Assembly: GCF_000420845.1 (NCBI RefSeq)
Contig: NZ_ATVS01000004.1
Location: 1 to 64,000 of the forward strand
Reading direction: 5' to 3'
DNA length: 64,000 nt
From: Butyrivibrio sp. AE3009
GTDB lineage: Bacteria; Bacillota; Clostridia; Lachnospirales; Lachnospiraceae
Positions within the stretch are counted from its first letter, which is position 1, and the number at the start of each line of letters is the position of its first letter. Under the pieces are notes generated by a model. It was not told where the DNA came from. It saw only the letters and a program-made list of their open reading frames with translations, and did no database searches. Below are positions 1 to 7,831 of the stretch, in pieces. The translations under genes were made by a program, and so were the position numbers.

Positions 1-217
<217 letters not shown>

Positions 218-763
218 AAATGTTTTGTTCAATCCGGCCAGAACTAAAAGCTTGGCTTTAATGTTCTGTCCGTTATTACTTTTGGTTTGTTAATTCTGAA
301 TAATTCTCTTGGAATTTTTCAGGGTTGCATTACTGTTTATTTGTCAAGGTACTTGTCGCTGCAGCTCTCAGCCGCAACTCATTTAGGATATCATGGTTTC
401 AAATCTTTGTCAACAACTTTTTTGAAGTTTTTTAAAAAGTTTTTTGAAGCCATTTTAGAAATCGCTTTATTCTGCGGTTTCTTGCCCCTCTCACAAGCGG
501 GCAAAAGTTATTATAGCAAAGCACAATATCAAATGCAACACCTTTTTTGGGAAATTTTTTATAAAATTAAAACACTACAAAATCTTGGAGAAGGACTCGA
601 TCATTCCTACTATTTATAGTGGTTTTATCCGGAAGCTTTACACTTAATTTATAAATTGTTTCTAAATCATACGCACTATTATAGAAGAAAAGTCCATACT
701 TAATATCTATGGATCAAGTTCTCCGAGCATCCAATAATTTCATTTTCCAATAAGTCACAGCAA
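218..763 (-). other. rRNA operon leader and upstream region, no gene
   Basis: This stretch of about 550 bases lies upstream of 16S in its reading direction. It holds an A/T-rich leader and the promoter at 385-413. A second TTGACA-like hexamer (plus-strand TGTCAA near 338-343) has no good -10 partner. A 110-codon open frame on the plus strand is antisense to the leader, has no ribosome binding site and looks like chance. I see no other gene. Confidence 0.7.
385..413 (-). promoter_or_regulatory. Sigma-70-type promoter of the rRNA operon
   Basis: On the minus strand TTGACA (408-413) is separated by 17 nt from TATCCT (385-390). It points at 16S, with a leader of about 160 nt. The -35 is perfect and the spacer ideal, as expected for a strong stable-RNA promoter. 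Confidence 0.8.
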
Positions 764-798
764 CAAAAAACTCCCGAGGACCTAAGTCCTCAGGAGTT
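764..798 (-). terminator. Intrinsic terminator of tRNA-Ser
   Basis: On the minus strand a 12-bp stem (ACTCCTGAGGAC with GTCCTCGGGAGT) closes a short loop and is followed by TTTTTT. It starts about 11 nt past the tRNA 3' end. Confidence 0.88.
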
Positions 799-808
799 AT
801 GTGCTAAA

Positions 809-896
809 CGGAGAAAGCGGGATTTGAACCCGCGCACCGCGTTAACGGTCTACACCCTTAGCAGGGGCGCCTCTTCAGCCACTTGAGTATTTCTCC
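809..896 (-). tRNA. tRNA-Ser (anticodon GCU)
   Basis: The 88-nt gene has acceptor GGAGAAA paired with TTTCTCC and a G discriminator, as in serine tRNAs. The anticodon loop reads CTGCTAA with anticodon GCT. The long variable arm characteristic of class II tRNAs is present, and the T-loop is GGTTCAAATCC. CCA is not encoded. It is a stand-alone gene with its own promoter and terminator. Confidence 0.95.
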
Positions 897-969
897 ATGT
901 CTGAATCCCTCTACCAATATGCGGTTGTGAATTCATGCGTCTTTGGTCAAATCATCAGACGCAAAAATA

Positions 970-998
970 ATTATACAAAGCACTGACGGCTTTGTCAA
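970..998 (-). promoter_or_regulatory. Consensus promoter of tRNA-Ser
   Basis: The minus strand has TTGACA (993-998), a 17-nt spacer and TATAAT (970-975), a perfect sigma-70-type match. The leader between it and the tRNA contains a small hairpin (GCGTCT/AGACGC, 937-962) that could be a processing signal. The promoter lies just past the fumarase beta stop codon. Confidence 0.9.
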
Positions 999-1021
999 TT
1001 GTTTTATTCAAAGTAATTGAA

Positions 1022-1579
1022 TCAGACTTCTTCATTGTTGAATTCGCGGATTGCATACTCATAAAGGTTATTGCCCTGACAGTCGATTACCACTATAGCG
1101 GGGAACCTCTCAACCTTAAGCTTCCTGATTGCTTCTGTCCCCAGATCATCATAAGCAACTACTTCCGATTCCACTATTGCTTTGGATAGAAGCGCTCCTG
1201 CGCCGCCTATGGCAGCCATGTATACCGATCCGTTCCTTATGATGGCATCTATGACAGCCCGAGATCTCTTGCCCTTACCTATCATTCCGCCAAGGCCAAG
1301 ATCAAGGAGCCTTGGAGCATACTTGTCCATTCGGCTGGCAGTTGTGGGTCCGGCTGAGCCTATGGGGCGCCCCTCTCTTGCAGGCGAAGGTCCCATATAG
1401 TATATGAGATTTCCCTCCATATCTATAGGAAGATCATCTCCCCTTTGCAGTGCTTCATCCATTCTTTTGTGTGCAGCATCCCTGGCAGTATATATGGTTC
1501 CGGATATATATACCATATCTCCGGCCCTTAGCTGCGATGCTGTATTCTTATCTATAGGAGCAAGAATCTCTCTTTCCAT
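1022..1579 (-). CDS. fumB: Class I fumarate hydratase, beta (C-terminal) subunit
   Basis: This is the 185-residue partner of the alpha subunit encoded just upstream. Together they form an oxygen-sensitive 4Fe-4S fumarase that interconverts fumarate and L-malate in the cytoplasm. The whole protein is a Fumerase_C domain. It shows the family's GKGKRS stretch near residue 100 and the glycine-rich IGGAGALL loop near residue 125 (family assignment from known domain pattern). AGAGG before the ATG is the ribosome binding site. The gap to fumA is about 40 bp, so the two are co-transcribed. L(+)-tartrate dehydratase beta is the main alternative, since the two families are closely related. Symbol follows the subunit order and is tentative. 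Confidence 0.9.
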   Translation of the reverse strand: MEREILAPIDKNTASQLRAGDMVYISGTIYTARDAAHKRMDEALQRGDDLPIDMEGNLIYYMGPSPAREGRPIGSAGPTTASRMDKYAPRLLDLGLGGMIGKGKRSRAVIDAIIRNGSVYMAAIGGAGALLSKAIVESEVVAYDDLGTEAIRKLKVERFPAIVVIDCQGNNLYEYAIREFNNEEV

Positions 1580-1619
1580 TATAAACCTCTTACTATCTAA
1601 TAATATGTAATGTAGTAGA

Positions 1620-2462
1620 TCAGATAACTCTGGTCACATGCCTGTTTACATGACAACAGATATTAATCGCAACAGGAAGTCCTGCAATATGAGTGGCATA
1701 GGTATTGATATTAACAGCAAGAGCGGTGATACGTCCGCCAAGTCCGGCAGGACCTATTCCAAGCTTGTTAATTCGAGATAACACTTCCTCTTCCATATTC
1801 TTAACATATTCTATATCAGAGTGGTGTCCTACAGGTCTGGTCAGGGCCTCTTTGGCCATCTCGGCGCACTTCTCAAAGGTGCCGCCAACTCCAACGCCAA
1901 CAACCATAGGCGGGCAGGCATTAGGTCCGGCATCCTTTACAGCCTGTACTATGGCATCCTTGACACCCTCTTCGCCGTCGGCGGGTTTGAGCATGAACAC
2001 TCTACTCATATTCTCGCTTCCAAAGCCCTTGGGTGCACAGGTAATCTGCACTTTGTCCCCGGGTACGATGTCATAGTGCACGACCGCAGGGGTATTGTCT
2101 CCGGTATTCTTCCTGATAAGCGGATCCCCAACAACGGATTTGCGAAGATACCCTTGCGTATATCCCTGTCTTACGCCTTCATTGACAGCGTCGGTAAGAT
2201 TGCCTCCGACAAAATGAACATCCTGTCCTATCTTAATGAAGAAAACCGCCATACCTGTATCCTGGCAAATCGGGATCTTGTCTTCTTCAGCAATTTTCAG
2301 ATTCTCCTGAAGCTGGGAAAAGATCTTTTTGCCAAGGTCTGATTCTTCTTTGCCCTGTGCATCACAAAGAGCCTTCTTCATATCTGAAGAAAGCTCATAA
2401 TTGGCATCTATGCACATATCTCTGACTGCCTGAGTTATATCCTTAACATCTACTTCTCGCAT
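1620..2462 (-). CDS. fumA: Class I fumarate hydratase, alpha (N-terminal) subunit
   Basis: The 280-residue protein is a full-length Fumerase domain. It carries three cysteines expected to bind the 4Fe-4S cluster: C66 in PICQDTG, C183 in NACPP and C269 or C270 near the C-terminus. The glycine-rich GVGVGGTFEKC segment (residues 189-199) follows the second ligand. Separate alpha and beta genes are usual in anaerobic Firmicutes, in contrast to the fused FumA of E. coli. It starts 10 bp after the HIT gene ends, making it the fourth gene of the minus-strand run 4546-1022. Tartrate dehydratase alpha is the alternative reading. Confidence 0.92.
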   Translation of the reverse strand: MREVDVKDITQAVRDMCIDANYELSSDMKKALCDAQGKEESDLGKKIFSQLQENLKIAEEDKIPICQDTGMAVFFIKIGQDVHFVGGNLTDAVNEGVRQGYTQGYLRKSVVGDPLIRKNTGDNTPAVVHYDIVPGDKVQITCAPKGFGSENMSRVFMLKPADGEEGVKDAIVQAVKDAGPNACPPMVVGVGVGGTFEKCAEMAKEALTRPVGHHSDIEYVKNMEEEVLSRINKLGIGPAGLGGRITALAVNINTYATHIAGLPVAINICCHVNRHVTRVI

Positions 2463-2471
2463 TTTGTGTTA

Positions 2472-2879
2472 TCAGCCTTTCAATATTTCATCCCTGATTG
2501 CAACAAGCTCCTCGGGTGTAGGAGATGTGGGCTTCCAAAGGATATGCTGCCCGTCATTCTTGTATCTGGGAATAACATGAAGATGGAAGTGCATAACTGT
2601 CTGTCCTGCTGCCTCTCCATTGTTCTGCACAAGATTAAGCCCATCGCAGCCAAGGGTCTTCTTCATAGTTGCGGCAACCTTCTTGCCAACTGCAGCAGCT
2701 CCTGCAAGGGTCTCCTCGGGTATTTCAAAAAGATCTGCGTAATGAGCCTTGGGAAGCACAAGAGCATGTCCCTTGGTGGCAGGTCCCAGATCTAGAATAA
2801 CCCTGAAATCGTCATCCTCATATATTGTGTTTGACGGAATCTCTCCGCTTGCTATCTTACAAAAAATACAGCCGTCCAT
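2472..2879 (-). CDS. HIT-family nucleotide hydrolase/transferase (Hint-like)
   Basis: This 135-residue protein is a complete histidine-triad domain. The N-terminal CIFCKI motif supplies two cysteines of the zinc site found in many bacterial Hint proteins. The catalytic HFHLHVIP triad lies at about residues 97-104. Hint proteins hydrolyse purine nucleoside phosphoramidates and adenylated intermediates; the physiological substrate cannot be told here. The ATG overlaps the rhomboid stop codon (TAATG), so translation is probably coupled. Confidence 0.93.
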   Translation of the reverse strand: MDGCIFCKIASGEIPSNTIYEDDDFRVILDLGPATKGHALVLPKAHYADLFEIPEETLAGAAAVGKKVAATMKKTLGCDGLNLVQNNGEAAGQTVMHFHLHVIPRYKNDGQHILWKPTSPTPEELVAIRDEILKG

Positions 2880-3511
2880 TATGCAATTCCCTCCATATTC
2901 TTTCTGTTTTTGAAAAGCACTATATTAATGATTCCAAGAACAACGCCTGTCAAAAGACCTCCAAGATGAGCCTGGGTATTGGCCCCTGCCTGGAAAAAGC
3001 AGGCCTGGACTATAAACAGTCCCAACAGTCCCAGTCTGATGATAAGGTTCTTGTTCTTTTTAAACATGCGCCTGTTTACAACGAGCCAGATTACCAGGAA
3101 TCCCACAACGCCCATGATAGCACCGCTGGCGCCCACAGAAACCCAGTTCAGATTGTGACGGATCTCATATGCCATGGACAAGAGATTGCCGGCAATACCG
3201 GATATCAGATACATAATAATGTAGAATCCATGCCCTGTGTACTGCTCAACTATAGCTCCCACGGAGATCAGCATCAGCATATTATTAACCAGATGCTCAA
3301 TACCTGCGTGGATAAATATTGCGGTAAAGATACGATAGAACTCACCGTCCATAAGGACCTTGTAAGTGACCATAGCTCCTTTGTTATAGATGACTTCCTC
3401 TCCGATTATGATTCCAAAGAGAAATACAAGGACGTTTAGCCCCACCAGAAAAAGTGTAACAAATGCATTTCCGATAAGGTTGGTGAAAATGTCAGAACCT
3501 CTGTTATTCAT
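2879..3511 (-). CDS. Rhomboid-family intramembrane serine protease
   Basis: The 210-residue protein is almost entirely membrane-spanning, with about six hydrophobic segments. The catalytic serine sits in GASGAI (near residue 131) and the catalytic histidine in AHLGGLLTG (near residue 183), the two hallmarks of active rhomboids. It cleaves substrates within the membrane; no substrate is evident. It lies 21 bp after the flavodoxin-like gene and overlaps the HIT gene by one base. Confidence 0.93.
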   Translation of the reverse strand: MNNRGSDIFTNLIGNAFVTLFLVGLNVLVFLFGIIIGEEVIYNKGAMVTYKVLMDGEFYRIFTAIFIHAGIEHLVNNMLMLISVGAIVEQYTGHGFYIIMYLISGIAGNLLSMAYEIRHNLNWVSVGASGAIMGVVGFLVIWLVVNRRMFKKNKNLIIRLGLLGLFIVQACFFQAGANTQAHLGGLLTGVVLGIINIVLFKNRKNMEGIA

Positions 3512-3532
3512 ACGTCAATATCCCTTCAGGCT

Positions 3533-4546
3533 TTAGTCTGTCTGCATGAGATCAAAGAGCTGATCCATGCTCCTCAAAAGCTTAAAGTCGCCTTTCATCT
3601 TGATATTGCCGGCCATAAAGGCTCTCTGGAAGGTAAGTCGTCCCTCCAGGATATCTTCAAACACCTTCTGATCTGTTGTGATTATAACGTCACAGACATC
3701 ATCATCACCTTGTCTGCAATCGCACTTGGCGTTATCGACATCGATGATAAGTGGACCAAGCTTAGGATTATCCTGGAAAAGAACCTTGTATCTGGAGCGG
3801 ATTCCCGATACCGGAGTAAAGGTTCTGTCAAGCTTTTTGATATATTCATCAATGCTGCCGGTGCTTGCATCCTCCTGACCCATCTTGTCTCTGAAGATGC
3901 TGGCCAGTTCCTGAAGATCTTCCTTCTGTTTTTTGACATATTTATCGTCGGAAGCATATTCTGAGAGCTGCTCCGACTCCTGAGGTGTAAGATCAATGCC
4001 CTTTGCAACGGCAACCTTGTTGATAACAACCTGATTGCTGGTAGGGAAAACAGCCATCTTCTGATTAATTGTCCTATAGATGTTCTCTGTCTTCTTCTCA
4101 ATGATCTTGATATATTCATTGCTGGTCTCAAGCTTGGTTGTGTCAGCTATGTAGCCGCAGATACCGTCGCAGGTAAGTCCTCCAAGCATCTCCCAGGCTG
4201 CGGTGAGGCTCATCATTCCTTCGCGCTCGCCGTGCGTAGTACTCATAACAACCGGAGCCATGTATATTTCCCTGATTCTGTTCTTGTCGCCATATAGCCA
4301 GCAGGAATCAAGAAACTGCATCATATAGCCTCCGACACCAAACCACTCAACAGTTGATGCAAGAATGATTCCGTCTGCATCCTTGAGAGTTCCGGGAAGC
4401 GCAGTTATGCCGTTCCTCTGCTCGTAAAGATTGTACTGCTGTACCTTAACATTCAGTTCCTGTAAAACGGTGGTTATCTGTGAGATTACTTGAAGCGTGG
4501 GATCATCTATAATTCCCCTGCCGCCATAATAGATATTGATCTTCAT
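3533..4546 (-). CDS. Flavodoxin/NADPH-FMN reductase-like protein with C-terminal SCP2 domain
   Basis: The first 150-170 residues resemble a flavodoxin-type FMN-binding fold, opening with a MKINIYYGGRG phosphate-loop region. They also contain the VEWFGVGGYMMQFLD segment seen in related NAD(P)H-dependent oxidoreductases. The last 100 residues resemble an SCP2 sterol-carrier domain (GPLIIDVDNAKCDC, ending in LLRSMDQLFDLM). This fusion recurs in Firmicutes but its substrate is unknown. GGAGGG precedes the ATG and a promoter-like pair lies at 4573-4600. It leads the rhomboid-HIT-fumarase run. Function beyond a cytoplasmic flavin-linked redox role is inference. Confidence 0.75.
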   Translation of the reverse strand: MKINIYYGGRGIIDDPTLQVISQITTVLQELNVKVQQYNLYEQRNGITALPGTLKDADGIILASTVEWFGVGGYMMQFLDSCWLYGDKNRIREIYMAPVVMSTTHGEREGMMSLTAAWEMLGGLTCDGICGYIADTTKLETSNEYIKIIEKKTENIYRTINQKMAVFPTSNQVVINKVAVAKGIDLTPQESEQLSEYASDDKYVKKQKEDLQELASIFRDKMGQEDASTGSIDEYIKKLDRTFTPVSGIRSRYKVLFQDNPKLGPLIIDVDNAKCDCRQGDDDVCDVIITTDQKVFEDILEGRLTFQRAFMAGNIKMKGDFKLLRSMDQLFDLMQTD

Positions 4547-4572
4547 GAACTTCCCTCCAACTAACTAAGGCT

Positions 4573-4600
4573 ATTATATCATAATTTACCTGCAGTCGAA
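4573..4600 (-). promoter_or_regulatory. Possible promoter of the 4546-1022 gene run
   Basis: The minus strand has TTCGAC (4595-4600), 16 nt, then a perfect TATAAT (4573-4578). The weak -35 lies inside the end of the FHA gene, so activity is uncertain. Confidence 0.5.
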
Positions 4601-6004
4601 GCAAATTCTGCCTATTCTCACCTCGTCCCCCTCATCTATATAGTTCTTTTCCCTGGGTTGAAGGCGAAGACCGTTCTTGAAGGTTCCGTTGGTGGAGTTA
4701 AGATCGATGAGCGCAAGGCGCCCGCTGTCCTCGTCCCGAACTATCCTGCAATGTATCCTGGATACGCTCATATCCTTGATTACTTTGTCGACGCAGCCCT
4801 CCATCTTGCCTATGGTCAGAGGCAGTCTATTCAGCGCTATTCTTACAGTCTTATCCAGGTTCCTGCTGTAGAGACTTAGCTCTCCTTTCGGTTCATTGTC
4901 CATATCAAGCACGATTGTCCTGTTGTCTGAGCCATCTTCGCTATTGCCTGCCGCCGTTATTTTAAGCGGAGTTTTATAAAAACCCGGTGTGACAGGCTCC
5001 TCATAATCGTAGTCGTACTCGTCTTCTTCAGGTTCTTCCAATTCTTCCGAAATCATTTCTTGGGCTCTGCCCATTGCCGAGGTCGGTTCTATTTTTCCTT
5101 TAATTCCACGCAGGCCACTTACAAGACACATCGCGCCGCATATAACAGACACTGCCATCACGCCCATTGACATGTAGTTTTCCTGCTGTGTAAGAACGAA
5201 GTTCATCCTGATATACACCATGGCGGCAAGTATAGCTGTAAAAAGAATTGCAAACAGCAGCTGAACTTTGGCTGCAAGCCTCTTATCGGCTCTCTTAAGC
5301 CCTAAGTTGTCATGCTTTCTTATTGCAAAAAAGCCTCTGCTTTCTTCCTCCTGATCTTCATCCTCCTCATCCTCCATGGCTTCTCTGTCACCCTCATACA
5401 AAAACGGTTCGGGGTCCTGGATGCTCACAGATGCAGGTGTCGGAGTCGCTGCAGTAGTTTTCTCACTATTTTTCAATAGTTTCTCGATTCCCTCCATCGT
5501 CATTGCGCCTCGCCCTGATGCGTATTCGCACAGCTCATATATGGCTGTTGCAGCTTCGTCATCCTCGGAACTTGTCAGATCAAGAAGCTGTTCAGCAAAA
5601 GTCTCGAAGCCGGATTCTTTCGCTGCGACCGGGCAAAACATGAAGCTGTGCCTTGAAGTCGACATATCCACAAACATACTGTCGATATCAAAGACCACTC
5701 CCTCTTCTCCCAGCAGATATTCCGACAGCCCCTCCAGCATTTCCTTCATATCTGAAAAAAGCTGCAGCTGCTGGGCACGATTCATTCCCCTTGAGGTATA
5801 TCTGTCACGGAGGCTCTGCATTGAACCCATATCATAATAAAGGTACTGCTCTCCGTTCACGTTCCTTACATCACAGGGAAGAAGTCCCGACAGCCTTCCG
5901 CTTTCAAGGATCTTCATCTGATATTCGTTTTCCCTAAGGCTCTGTTCTTCATTTTTTACCACCAGATAATTGTGCTTAAGGTCTCGGTAATACTTGTAAT
6001 TCAT
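4586..6004 (-). CDS. DUF6382 - FHA domain membrane protein of the Tad locus
   Basis: The 472-residue protein has three parts. Residues about 1-170 match the DUF6382 type found at the N-terminus of FHA proteins in Lachnospiraceae. Residues about 245-300 hold two transmembrane helices after an acidic stretch. Residues about 390-472 form an FHA phosphothreonine-binding domain, with the key SRIHC and NSTNGT motifs. It is the last gene of the Tad operon and its ATG overlaps the preceding stop by 4 bp. A role as phospho-dependent scaffold or regulator of pilus assembly is inferred from position; no kinase gene is in the window. Confidence 0.85.
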   Translation of the reverse strand: MNYKYYRDLKHNYLVVKNEEQSLRENEYQMKILESGRLSGLLPCDVRNVNGEQYLYYDMGSMQSLRDRYTSRGMNRAQQLQLFSDMKEMLEGLSEYLLGEEGVVFDIDSMFVDMSTSRHSFMFCPVAAKESGFETFAEQLLDLTSSEDDEAATAIYELCEYASGRGAMTMEGIEKLLKNSEKTTAATPTPASVSIQDPEPFLYEGDREAMEDEEDEDQEEESRGFFAIRKHDNLGLKRADKRLAAKVQLLFAILFTAILAAMVYIRMNFVLTQQENYMSMGVMAVSVICGAMCLVSGLRGIKGKIEPTSAMGRAQEMISEELEEPEEDEYDYDYEEPVTPGFYKTPLKITAAGNSEDGSDNRTIVLDMDNEPKGELSLYSRNLDKTVRIALNRLPLTIGKMEGCVDKVIKDMSVSRIHCRIVRDEDSGRLALIDLNSTNGTFKNGLRLQPREKNYIDEGDEVRIGRICFDCR

Positions 6005-6453
6005 GGCAATTTGCCTCCTATATCCATAAGTCTTTTGACTCTCCTTACATGTTTGGGGTCGTTTCTTATTTTGGCCTTCAGGGTAGCCTTAAGCTCCCAG
6101 CCGGTTCCAATCTTGAGAAAATACTTGCCCATGGCATTTGTACGTATCCCGGTTTCGCCGGTTACTTTCACCTCTTTGCCGGATTGGGCTGCGGAAAAAG
6201 TGGGCTTTGTAGAACCAAAATATTTGGCACCCGCCTGTTCGGCTGAGCTCTTGGAAACATACTCAGAGGGCGCCATCTTTTTCTTTGCATCTGCTCTGAC
6301 ACTGGCTCTGAAGGCGAGAACATAGCAGTCCTGACTTAATATAGCTCTGTTGTACATGTAATAGCTTCCCCATATCAGCATCACAATAACGCAGATAACC
6401 ATGGGGATTATCAGAGAAGCTTCCAATGTCATATATGCCTTATATCTTCGCAA
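6001..6453 (-). CDS. TadE-like pseudopilin
   Basis: This 150-residue protein has a short basic N-terminus and then TLEASLIIPM followed by a hydrophobic helix, the class III pilin-like signature of TadE/TadG proteins. These are processed by the prepilin peptidase and support Flp pilus assembly. The rest is a small extracytoplasmic domain without cysteine pairs. The frame opens with a TTG at 6453, which keeps the basic residues. An ATG at 6432, with AAGG just upstream, is the alternative start. It overlaps its neighbours on both sides. Confidence 0.78.
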   Translation of the reverse strand: MRRYKAYMTLEASLIIPMVICVIVMLIWGSYYMYNRAILSQDCYVLAFRASVRADAKKKMAPSEYVSKSSAEQAGAKYFGSTKPTFSAAQSGKEVKVTGETGIRTNAMGKYFLKIGTGWELKATLKAKIRNDPKHVRRVKRLMDIGGKLP

Positions 6454-6886
6454 GCACCATCACCCCCATTCCAACTGCCATGAAGGGAATAAAAGGAAGC
6501 CTTGTCTTACCCTTGGCCTTTCCGAACACCAAAAGAAACAGAGATAATATTCCTGCCAGGAAGACCGCCAGTATAAGTCCGAAGGCAGTCTTCTGAATTC
6601 CCAGGGCAGGTGCTGCACAAAGGGCGATCAGTCCATCCCCATAGCCAAGTCCCTGCCCGGTCACCCTGGAAATCAGCAGCATCACAATTCCCGGAATCAG
6701 CGACAGAGCGATGTATGGAAGCGTAGCAGAGTGCATAAGCAGCATTAATCCGGCATCGGCAGCCGCTATGATGCCGCACATTATTATCATCATAGCAGTG
6801 ACTTCTTTTTTCCTTATGTCGCCAAGTGCAGCAAGAACCAGTGTTGCAATCAGCGCAGTTTTTAAAAAAGCATCAACAAAGATCAT
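6440..6886 (-). CDS. A24-type prepilin peptidase (second of the Tad locus)
   Basis: The 148-residue membrane protein consists of the peptidase core only, without the N-terminal methylase domain of PilD. The two catalytic aspartates are visible in ALGDIRKKEV (residue 23) and GLGYGDG (about residue 83). It would cleave the class III leader of Flp and TadE-like proteins at the cytoplasmic face. It sits between the two TadE-like genes, while a different A24 protein opens the operon at 14388. This separation suggests the two enzymes serve different substrates. Confidence 0.85.
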   Translation of the reverse strand: MIFVDAFLKTALIATLVLAALGDIRKKEVTAMMIIMCGIIAAADAGLMLLMHSATLPYIALSLIPGIVMLLISRVTGQGLGYGDGLIALCAAPALGIQKTAFGLILAVFLAGILSLFLLVFGKAKGKTRLPFIPFMAVGMGVMVLAKI

Positions 6887-6898
6887 ATTTTCCTCCTG

Positions 6899-7831
6899 TC
6901 ACCCACAGGTGCTGCAGGGGCTTCTGCCGCCTACTTCCGAGATGGGAATCGTGTATATTTTTCTTTTTAATCCCTGGCAGCTAACGCTGCTGTGATATCT
7001 GTTTCCGTAATCCGTAACGAACACATTGCCACCACCCACATTGCTACCACAGTATTCGCAGGGGTAATAAATGGAGCCGTCTTTATTTCTTGCTGAGGAC
7101 AGGCTGTTATAGGGAATGCTCTTTACATCTATCTTAAGGTGACTGCAGCCGGCATCTCTGTGATACACAGTGCCATGTTCGGTTACAAACACCATCTCCT
7201 CTCCCACCTTGGCGGAAAGAGTTCCTCCGGAGATATCGTAACCGGTCCAGGCATGTCCAAAGTATCTCGACTGCACCTTGAATTCCTTGAATCCAATTAC
7301 CGGAATCAGGGGATGGACCTTGTAATCAACGACTATATCCACATAATCATTGCCCGACATAATTCTTGAGGATAAAAAACTAAGTCCCGCAGCTTTGTCT
7401 GTCACACAGCTCTTATTCACACTGTCTCCCAGATACTGTCTGACTCTGTGGGCGGCATAAAGCGTGTATCCCCCTGAGGCGATCACATCAGAAGCACCGG
7501 TTTCACCGTCGATGTTAAGCAGATTTTTGCCTGCATTAAGGTCATAGGCTATTGCCGCAATATCGCTCCCTGTCTGATGAAGAGCGGCCTCCAGGTCCGA
7601 CTGCACCTTGATTATGTTAAAGGCAGTCATTATATTCACAAAAAAGAATATGAATAAAGGCAGTACTATCGAGGCTTCCACGGTGATGGATGCAGATAAG
7701 AACACTCCCTTTATATGCTCGATCGTCCGGAAATGCGCTCTTTCATTCATTATTTTTTTGTCTTTGTCGGAAGTGCCCTTAGCTGCCTCCGTCACTGCCA
7801 AAGCCTTACATATATTTCTCTTATTCTTCAT
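6899..7831 (-). CDS. TadE-like protein with two C-terminal His/Cys repeat modules
   Basis: After a basic N-terminus, ITVEASIVLPLF begins a TadE-type hydrophobic helix. A domain of about 120 residues follows, ending in two copies of a module reading VFVT-x(2)-G-x-x-YH, then C-x(2)-L and C-x(2)-C. The first ends in CEYCG and the second in CSTCG. Such H/C-rich repeats resemble small zinc-binding knuckles of the Ada type; metal binding is inference. The frame opens at 7861, but no start has a convincing ribosome binding site. ATG 7831 overlaps the DUF5702 stop and is chosen for coupling; 7750 is also possible. Confidence 0.7.
   Translation of the reverse strand: MKNKRNICKALAVTEAAKGTSDKDKKIMNERAHFRTIEHIKGVFLSASITVEASIVLPLFIFFFVNIMTAFNIIKVQSDLEAALHQTGSDIAAIAYDLNAGKNLLNIDGETGASDVIASGGYTLYAAHRVRQYLGDSVNKSCVTDKAAGLSFLSSRIMSGNDYVDIVVDYKVHPLIPVIGFKEFKVQSRYFGHAWTGYDISGGTLSAKVGEEMVFVTEHGTVYHRDAGCSHLKIDVKSIPYNSLSSARNKDGSIYYPCEYCGSNVGGGNVFVTDYGNRYHSSVSCQGLKRKIYTIPISEVGGRSPCSTCG

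Noticed and set aside
287-619. 110-codon plus-strand frame in the rRNA leader region
   Set aside because: It is antisense to the leader and promoter, has no ribosome binding site, and its composition follows the A/T-rich DNA.
2825-3439. 204-codon plus-strand frame opposite the rhomboid gene
   Set aside because: The minus strand encodes a rhomboid with both catalytic motifs; this frame is its shadow, rich in H, Q and S with no domain.
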